Shown here one piece after another: positions 1-4,327 of a stretch of DNA of 5,898 bases; the first letter of the stretch is position 1, and each line of letters opens with the position of its first letter. The position numbers and the translations under genes are program-made. This stretch comes from Candidatus Anoxychlamydiales bacterium (GTDB lineage: Bacteria; Chlamydiota; Chlamydiia; Chlamydiales; SM23-39). The notes beneath the pieces are model-generated. The model ran no database searches. It saw only the letters and a list, made by a program, of their open reading frames with translations, and was not told the DNA's origin. The stretch spans positions 1 through 5,898 of the forward strand of contig JAAKFX010000099.1 in the NCBI GenBank assembly GCA_011064865.1. Reading direction: 5' to 3'.

Positions 1-251
1 ACTTCAGCCTCTCTTTTTTTTAAATTTAAAGATAAATTTCTTTTTTTTGTATCAACACCTATTTGAGCTAGAGTACTTTTTAAATTAAAAAAAATATTTT
101 TTTCATCTGTTTGAAATCCTAAAAAAGCTTCAGATATATTCTCTATTTTTACAGTAGCTATTACAGAGTTAGAATTTTCTTTTTTTACATCTACAATATA
201 TCCATCTTCAGTTATCAAATCAAAATGTGATGAAATTAAATAATTTTTCAT
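1..251 (-). CDS. Unrecognised protein, N-terminal part only (3' end beyond left edge)
   Basis: An open frame runs from ATG at 251 (reading leftward) to the window edge, giving the first 83 residues, beginning MKNYLISSHFDLITEDGYIV. The start is supported by AAGG (plus-strand positions 260-263) lying 8 nt upstream of the ATG, and no in-frame stop occurs despite the AT-rich composition. The peptide alternates polar and hydrophobic residues as short beta strands do, then becomes lysine-rich near the edge. There is no signal peptide or membrane segment in this part. It is divergent from the MYG1 gene, with about 100 bp between the start codons. I do not recognise the family and assign no function. 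That it is a real gene is fairly likely from the Shine-Dalgarno and the uninterrupted frame; its identity is unknown. Confidence 0.72.
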   Translation of the reverse strand, partial: MKNYLISSHFDLITEDGYIVDVKKENSNSVIATVKIENISEAFLGFQTDEKNIFFNLKSTLAQIGVDTKKRNLSLNLKKREAE

Positions 252-351
252 AAATTAAACCTTTTATCTTATCTTATTAAAAAGATAATTTTAACGCTAA
301 TTTCTTGTGGTAAAACTGTCAAGATTATAAACTAATCAAATTGAGTTTATT
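252..351. promoter_or_regulatory. Divergent promoter region between the left-edge gene and MYG1
   Basis: This 100-bp spacer must hold the signals for both divergent genes. Rightward, a TATAAA at 326-331 could be the -10 of the MYG1 unit, with only a poor -35 (TTCTTG at 302-307, 18-bp spacer). Leftward, a consensus TTGACA -35 lies at 317-322 on the minus strand, but the hexamer 17 bp downstream (TAGCGT, 294-299) is a weak -10. The two candidate signals interleave, so the promoters could compete. The assignment of individual boxes is tentative. Confidence 0.35.
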
Positions 352-1248
352 ATGGAAAATAAAATTATTAAGAAAAGCTTTGGTACGCATGATGGATCTT
401 TTCATGCCGATGAAGTTTGCGCATGTGCGATGCTTCTTCTTTATGAGCTAATCGATAGAGATAAAATACATAGATCTAGAGATCATACAACTTTAGAGCA
501 ATGTGAATATGTCTGTGATGTAGGTGGAATATATAGCCCCAAACATAAAAGATTTGATCACCATCAAAAAGACTATAATGGTGAGCTTGCAAGCGCTGGT
601 ATGGTTCTTCTTTATCTAAAAAATCAAGGTCTTATGGATCAAAAACTATTTGATAGCCTCAATCACTCACTGATTAAAAATGTAGATGCTCACGATATCG
701 GTAAAACTGAAGGCAAAGGTTATTCCTTTTCTCAAATCATCGCAAATTTTATTCCCATAGATTATAATGCCTCTTCCAAAGAGAGATTAGCTGCCTTTTT
801 AAAAGCTGTCGATTTTACCTACTCACATCTTAAAAGAATGCAAGATCGCTTTTTTTACGCTCAGAAATGCTCCAGTAAAGTCAAAAAAGTTATGGATGTA
901 CAAAAAAAGTATCTTCTTTTTGAAGATTCCATCCCTTGGATGGATGCCTTTTTTGAGCTCGGTGGTGAGTCTCATAGAGCCCTATTCGTAGTTATGCCGA
1001 CCCAAGGTCATTGGAAGCTAAGGGGTATTCCCCCAGACTCCAACAGTCGTATGAAAATAAGACTGCCTCTCCCATTCGAATGGGCAGGGCTTCACAACAA
1101 TGATCTTAAAAAAGTCTCTAAAATACCCGGCGCAATCTTCTGTCATAAAGGTAGGTTCATTTCCATCTGGGAGACCAAAGAGGATGCTCTAAAAGCCTTA
1201 AAATACGTTTTAAATAAAGCAGGTGTTGATTATGGCAACGATCTTTGA
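352..1248 (+). CDS. MYG1 family protein (UPF0160, DHH-superfamily metal-dependent hydrolase)
   Basis: This 298-residue protein carries the hallmarks of the MYG1/UPF0160 family. The N-terminal GTHDGSFHADE (residues 11-21) supplies His13, Asp14, His18 and Asp20 for metal binding. Asp56 sits in CDVGG, the family-defining DHH is at 69-71, and VDAHDIGK at 111-118 contains Asp112 and Asp115. SFSQIIANF at 125-133 is also typical. The C-terminal part (GGESHRALFVV from about 204, a proline-rich PLPFEWAGL segment, and CHKGRF near residue 265) matches the usual MYG1 C-terminal domain, so the protein looks full length. Human MYG1 is reported as a 3'-5' RNA exonuclease; the bacterial substrate is not established, so RNA or nucleotide hydrolysis is inference. 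It has no signal peptide and should be cytosolic. Only a weak GAG (343-345) precedes the ATG. The 3' end overlaps the HIT gene by 17 bp in another frame, indicating one operon. Confidence 0.93.
   Translation: MENKIIKKSFGTHDGSFHADEVCACAMLLLYELIDRDKIHRSRDHTTLEQCEYVCDVGGIYSPKHKRFDHHQKDYNGELASAGMVLLYLKNQGLMDQKLFDSLNHSLIKNVDAHDIGKTEGKGYSFSQIIANFIPIDYNASSKERLAAFLKAVDFTYSHLKRMQDRFFYAQKCSSKVKKVMDVQKKYLLFEDSIPWMDAFFELGGESHRALFVVMPTQGHWKLRGIPPDSNSRMKIRLPLPFEWAGLHNNDLKKVSKIPGAIFCHKGRFISIWETKEDALKALKYVLNKAGVDYGNDL
1221..1223 (+). promoter_or_regulatory. Ribosome binding site deciding the HIT gene start
   Basis: AGG inside the MYG1 coding end lies 8 nt upstream of ATG 1232. Because it overlaps the alternative GTG at 1223, it can only serve the ATG, which favours the 111-residue product. 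Confidence 0.6.
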
Positions 1249-1567
1249 GAAAATAATAAATAAAGAGATTCCCTCTGAAATACTCTATGAAGATGATCTT
1301 GTAATAGCTATCAAAGATAAGTTCCCTAAAGCCCCTATTCATCTTCTCATAATCTCAAAAAAAGTAATTCCCTCTTTTCAAAAGATAGAAAAAGAGGACT
1401 TACCTATAATTGGTAGGATGATTGAAATTGCTCAGAAATTAGCCAAAGACTTTAAAATAGAAAAAGGGTATCGCCTGCTTACTAATGTAGGCGCACCCTC
1501 TGGTCAAACTATATTCCATCTTCACTTTCATCTACTCGGTGGTAGAGATCTTTTAGAGATGGGATAG
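1232..1567 (+). CDS. HIT family protein, HINT-type nucleotide phosphoramidate hydrolase
   Basis: From ATG 1232 this is a 111-residue protein, a normal length for the HINT branch of the histidine triad superfamily. The triad motif HLHFHLLGG is at 96-104 (His96, His98, His100, with His98 the expected nucleophile), preceded by SGQT at 90-93. Asn85 and His37 occupy conserved nucleotide-binding positions, and the N-terminal TIFEKIINKEIPSEILYEDD is typical of HINT proteins. Such enzymes hydrolyse AMP-lysine or similar nucleoside phosphoramidates in the cytosol; the physiological substrate is usually unknown. I prefer ATG 1232 to the in-frame GTG at 1223, because AGG at 1221-1223 lies 8 nt before the ATG and overlaps the GTG, and because family members begin near this residue. 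The start lies inside the end of the MYG1 gene (17-bp overlap), so translation is probably coupled. The stop lies 6 bp from the stop of the converging coiled-coil gene. Confidence 0.95.
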   Translation: MATIFEKIINKEIPSEILYEDDLVIAIKDKFPKAPIHLLIISKKVIPSFQKIEKEDLPIIGRMIEIAQKLAKDFKIEKGYRLLTNVGAPSGQTIFHLHFHLLGGRDLLEMG

Positions 1568-1573
1568 AATTTA

Positions 1574-3274
1574 TTAAGCCTGTTCAGTTTGTTTGAATGC
1601 TAATTCGTTTAATTTGTCTTGCTGATTTTGAACTATTCTTTTAATGCCATCTATAATAGGAGCAAAAAGATCTTTGTTATTTTTTTCAAACCCTTTAATC
1701 TCTTCAATAAGTTTTTTTAATTCTTGTACTTCATTCTGTTCCATTTCACGCTCTTCTTTTTCAGCATTTTTTAGACTCTCAAGAATATGACTGTTTTCTT
1801 GAGTCAATTTTTGAAATTCGTCAGCAGACATAACATTTAGATTTTCACTAGCAGAATCTAATTTTTCAGAATAATATTCTAAATTACTATCAATTTCATC
1901 CTTTTTTTCACGTATTGATGCTATTTGAGCTTCTAATTTTCGAACTTTATTGAAATATTGTGAGTGTAAATCAGATCTAACTACTGGATTCAATAATGCA
2001 CTTTTTAGTCTCTCTATAGTCTCATTTAGCTCTTCTTGTTCCTCTTGTAATTCTGAAAATTGAAGTTCCGCAAATTCATCTAATTGCGAAGGAATTAATT
2101 GTTCTATTTCTTCTAATCTTTCCACTAGAGCTCTACCTTCTGTTTTTAAAGCTTCAGGATTACTCATTAATTCTAAATCTGTTTTAGCAGTAGGAAGATC
2201 GTATATTAATGTTGATAATTCCTCTAAAAGTCTATGTTTTTCTTCCAAGTTTTTTGCAATTTTATTTTCCCAATAACGAGGAGGAGCTCTATCTATAATA
2301 TCACTTTCAAATTGAAGTGTAGTAACTGTTTTATCACACTCGACTATACTCCTTAACAATTCCATTTGATCTTGTAACTTACTAAATTGTAATTGCATTT
2401 GAGGTAAATCAGAGAGTGTATGCAATGTATCAAATAATTTATCAATTTCATCTTCACTTTTAGTAAGAGAAACGAATCGTTTTAGAGCTTCATCAAACTT
2501 AGGAATTCCTCTTATTACTGCATCAGATTCTTTTGCTGCTATAGAGAATTTACGTAAATTTTCCGTAGAAGGATTTTTTCCAAATTCAGTTTGTGCTTTT
2601 TCATATTTCTTTCGAGCTTCTGCAATATCTGGATGACTTTTGATTTCAAAATAATTGCAAAAAGCATTTTTAACATCTGCTTTATATTTACCTCTCGTTA
2701 ATTTCGTTTCAATGGCATTTAAAGTTTCTTGAAATAGTGTACGAAACTCAGGATTTGATATTTGATCAAATATATCCTTTGGAAACTCTAGTGGAGCTAT
2801 TGTTTCAGAACTACCAAGTTTTTTTAGTTCTTTATTGATACCTTCAATACGAGTATTAATTCTTTTTAATTGATATTCAGGAGAATATTGAGGATTTATT
2901 GTAATATGTACCTCTCCAGAGTTATTATTTTGACCAATTTCAAATAAAGCTTTTGTAGATGAATCTGAAAGTAGGTATTGATTCATAAATTGATCGAAAT
3001 TTATTTTATAATAAGCAACTTTATCTTGGCCATTTTGTTTTAACATAGTGACTTTCGATATATCGATTCCTTGTTCACCTCCAAAAAATTGAACAAAGGC
3101 AAACCAGAACTCCTGAAAAGCTCTTATAAATGAATCATCAGATAACTTTTCAATTGTGCTAAAACATGCAGCTTGTACTTGATCATTACCTTTAACTACA
3201 AAGTATCGATCAGTATACTCAATATCTAGTGGTCTAACTGAATCTGGTGTTCTTGGGGAAACTCTATCACCCAT
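1574..3274 (-). CDS. Orphan 566-residue protein with long C-terminal coiled coil
   Basis: I do not recognise a family. The protein has a probably folded N-terminal part (about 1-130), with an aromatic-rich segment FQEFWFAFVQFFGG at 53-66, and then largely helical, highly charged sequence. Heptad-like coiled-coil stretches are visible at about 134-153, 339-358, 378-428, 438-475 and 485-530, rich in Glu, Lys, Leu and Gln. There are three cysteines (37, 206, 313), no signal peptide, and no hydrophobic segment of transmembrane length and character, so it is a soluble protein in the cytosol or one exported by a non-Sec route. The start is firm: AGGAG (plus positions 3281-3285) sits 6 nt before the ATG, and a promoter lies further upstream. 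Two consecutive TAA stops end the gene. In a Chlamydiae-like host, long coiled-coil orphans are often host-interacting proteins, but no secretion motif can be read here. Alternatives are a structural or SMC-like scaffold protein; no Walker motif is present to support an ATPase. Confidence 0.85.
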   Translation of the reverse strand: MGDRVSPRTPDSVRPLDIEYTDRYFVVKGNDQVQAACFSTIEKLSDDSFIRAFQEFWFAFVQFFGGEQGIDISKVTMLKQNGQDKVAYYKINFDQFMNQYLLSDSSTKALFEIGQNNNSGEVHITINPQYSPEYQLKRINTRIEGINKELKKLGSSETIAPLEFPKDIFDQISNPEFRTLFQETLNAIETKLTRGKYKADVKNAFCNYFEIKSHPDIAEARKKYEKAQTEFGKNPSTENLRKFSIAAKESDAVIRGIPKFDEALKRFVSLTKSEDEIDKLFDTLHTLSDLPQMQLQFSKLQDQMELLRSIVECDKTVTTLQFESDIIDRAPPRYWENKIAKNLEEKHRLLEELSTLIYDLPTAKTDLELMSNPEALKTEGRALVERLEEIEQLIPSQLDEFAELQFSELQEEQEELNETIERLKSALLNPVVRSDLHSQYFNKVRKLEAQIASIREKKDEIDSNLEYYSEKLDSASENLNVMSADEFQKLTQENSHILESLKNAEKEEREMEQNEVQELKKLIEEIKGFEKNNKDLFAPIIDGIKRIVQNQQDKLNELAFKQTEQA

Positions 3275-3280
3275 TGTTTT

Positions 3281-3285
3281 CTCCT
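3281..3285 (-). promoter_or_regulatory. Strong Shine-Dalgarno of the coiled-coil gene
   Basis: On the minus strand this reads AGGAG, followed by 6 nt (AAAACA) and then the ATG. It is the strongest ribosome binding site in the window and fixes the start at 3274. Confidence 0.8.
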
Positions 3286-3322
3286 GAGGCTTTGTTATTA
3301 ATTGGTTATATTAAACCTCATT

Positions 3323-3354
3323 ATTATAATAACATATTATTCAATAATTATCAA
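3323..3354 (-). promoter_or_regulatory. Candidate sigma70-type promoter of the coiled-coil gene
   Basis: On the minus strand, TTGATA (3349-3354) is followed after 17 bp by TATTAT (3326-3331). The overlapping perfect TATAAT at 3323-3328 would give a 20-bp spacer. Transcription would start around 3315-3320, giving a leader of roughly 45 nt. Such AT-rich DNA produces box-like matches by chance, but position and direction fit the gene well. Confidence 0.5.
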
Positions 3355-3436
3355 GATTTTTAAAGATTATTAGTCTTTTTAACTGATTTATAATGAGTTA
3401 ATTACAATATTTATTAAAAAATAATTAATTTTATAT

Positions 3437-3535
3437 ATGACTAATGCTTAATGGCTTGCAGCTAGATCAAACGAGAATAGATATAACTGCTTAAGTGTGA
3501 GTGATTTAAATAAAATCAAGAAGGGTTTAAACTAA
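3437..3535 (+). pseudogene. Possible relic coding fragment (27 open codons) in the spacer
   Basis: This spacer (3275-3571) contains no intact gene. In it, a plus-strand frame opens after TAA 3449-3451 and runs for 27 codons to TAA 3533-3535. It reads like protein (WLAARSNENRYNCLSV followed by SDLNKIKKGLN) and is less AT-rich than the flanking DNA. A further ATG with the frame stopped at 3449 lies at 3437. It ends in a motif resembling the second possible relic at 4078-4197. An open run of this length is not rare by chance in six frames, so the call rests on the resemblance and composition and is weak. It could equally be non-coding spacer. Confidence 0.22.
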
Positions 3536-3571
3536 ATGCTTGCTTGTCAATTAGGTGTATGCAGACTAACA

Positions 3572-3916
3572 TTATGCCGGATTAAATGGTACAAAAGTCC
3601 TTTCATTTTCTGAAAACCTAAGAAAAGATTCTTCACCATTTTTTGCATAAATACTGTCCATTGCTATTCTAGCTCTTATATCATTAGCAGCTTCTTTTGT
3701 TACAAGAAACGTCATTTCTCTCTTTTCGAAGGAAGTTCCTTTAAAATAGGTAACATTTAAAGTTATTGCTGTTTTACCAAACAGCATTCTTACTTTTTTT
3801 TGTAATTTGAAAAGTGTTGAATCTTGAGATGATAGTACTTTTATTTTTGTCGTAGCATTTTGATGAATAAGTGTAGAATTTGATGCATCAAATGAGAATT
3901 TATTTAAATTTGTCAT
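3572..3916 (-). CDS. Orphan 114-residue protein behind a consensus promoter
   Basis: I do not recognise a family. The protein begins MTNLNKFSFDASNSTLIHQN and lacks both cysteine and tryptophan. Its first 30 or so residues are rich in Ser, Thr, Asn and Gln. The middle (residues about 23-72) looks like several basic beta strands, followed by one predicted helix (KEAANDIRARIAMDSIY, 74-90) and a short C-terminal strand region. There is no signal peptide or membrane segment. The Ser/Thr/Asn-rich start would be compatible with a type III secretion signal in a Chlamydiae-like host, but that is only a compositional hint. The start is supported by AAGGA (plus 3925-3929) 8 nt upstream and by a perfect promoter 54 bp upstream. 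It lies on the same strand as the coiled-coil gene, about 300 bp upstream of it, and each gene has its own promoter, so they need not be an operon. Confidence 0.8.
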   Translation of the reverse strand: MTNLNKFSFDASNSTLIHQNATTKIKVLSSQDSTLFKLQKKVRMLFGKTAITLNVTYFKGTSFEKREMTFLVTKEAANDIRARIAMDSIYAKNGEESFLRFSENERTFVPFNPA

Positions 3917-3924
3917 TTTTATTA

Positions 3925-3929
3925 TCCTT
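3925..3929 (-). promoter_or_regulatory. Shine-Dalgarno of the 114-residue orphan gene
   Basis: AAGGA on the minus strand, 8 nt before ATG 3916. It supports the called start and shows that the gene is built for efficient translation. Confidence 0.7.
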
Positions 3930-3969
3930 TTTTATGTTTGTTATTATTTATAAGTCATTACTATTAATA

Positions 3970-3998
3970 ATTATATCATTTAATTTTTAATTTGTCAA
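3970..3998 (-). promoter_or_regulatory. Perfect-consensus sigma70-type promoter of the 114-residue gene
   Basis: On the minus strand TTGACA (3993-3998) is followed by exactly 17 bp and TATAAT (3970-3975), the full textbook consensus with optimal spacing. Transcription should begin near 3963, giving a leader of about 47 nt that contains the AAGGA ribosome binding site. Chlamydial sigma66 recognises essentially the same elements, so strong constitutive transcription is expected unless a repressor intervenes. No clear operator palindrome overlaps it. Confidence 0.78.
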
Positions 3999-4077
3999 TT
4001 AATTTATATTAATTTAAAATATTATTTATTAATAAGTTAAAATAATTGGCAGATAATGCAAATAAACTGATAAATAA

Positions 4078-4197
4078 CTGGATTTAAATGATTTAAAAAC
4101 AATAGAGAGTTGGATTAATAAAGCTTATGTTTAAAATGATTTAATTGATATTAAGTGTAGGAATTTATCTAAGAAAGAGCGTGGGATTATCCGATAA
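4078..4197 (+). pseudogene. Possible relic coding fragment interrupted by a stop
   Basis: Within the 411-bp spacer 3917-4327, a plus-strand frame reads LDLNDLKTIESWINKAYV, then TAA at 4132-4134, then NDLIDIKCRNLSKKERGIIR and TAA at 4195-4197. The two halves together look like the decayed C-terminus of a protein with one nonsense change. The segment NDLKTIESWIN resembles SDLNKIKKGLN of the fragment at 3437-3535. No start codon or intact gene is present. In such AT-rich DNA this may be coincidence, and the originating family is not recognised. Confidence 0.25.
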
Positions 4198-4211
4198 TAT
4201 TATCATCGGAT
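4189..4211. repeat. 7-bp perfect hairpin in the spacer
   Basis: ATCCGAT (4189-4195) pairs with ATCGGAT (4205-4211) around a 9-nt loop. The core also contains the self-complementary GATAATATTATC. The hairpin begins exactly at the last codons of the possible relic frame, whose stop TAA lies in its edge. A six-T run follows at 4227-4232, 15 nt away, too far for a standard intrinsic terminator. It could be a decayed terminator or a protein-binding palindrome. Confidence 0.4.
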
Positions 4212-4279
4212 CTAAAGCTTCATTTATTTTTTGATGTTTCTAAAATCAACTATTACCTCAACTTTTGTAAATTTTTTCT

Positions 4280-4307
4280 TTGAGCTTGTAGATATATGAG
4301 TTATAGT
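4280..4307 (+). promoter_or_regulatory. Candidate promoter of the HEAT-repeat gene
   Basis: TTGAGC (4280-4285), a 16-bp spacer and TATAGT (4302-4307) form a plausible sigma70-type promoter. Transcription would start near 4314, so the leader would be only about 14 nt, with a modest GTGAG (4318-4322) 5 nt before ATG 4328. Confidence 0.42.
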
Positions 4308-4327
4308 GATTTAAAAAGTGAGATAAA

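Noticed and set aside
1022..1034. GGGG-TATT-CCCC hairpin as a terminator
   Set aside because: It is in the middle of the MYG1 coding sequence, has no T-run after it, and is explained by Gly/Pro codons.
1071..1084. Perfect 14-bp palindrome CCCATTCGAATGGG as an operator
   Set aside because: It encodes the conserved PFEW segment of MYG1; codon choice explains it, and there is no promoter nearby.
1223..1231. GTG start three codons upstream for the HIT protein
   Set aside because: The only Shine-Dalgarno candidate overlaps this GTG and is correctly spaced for ATG 1232, and family members start at the later residue.
1157..1342. Minus-strand open frame of 61 codons across the MYG1-HIT junction
   Set aside because: It lies entirely opposite two well-supported conserved genes, has no recognisable motif, and has no convincing ribosome binding site.
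3323..3440. AT-rich spacer as a replication origin or attachment site
   Set aside because: There are no DnaA-box clusters, iterated repeats, tRNA end or integrase gene; low complexity explains the A/T richness.
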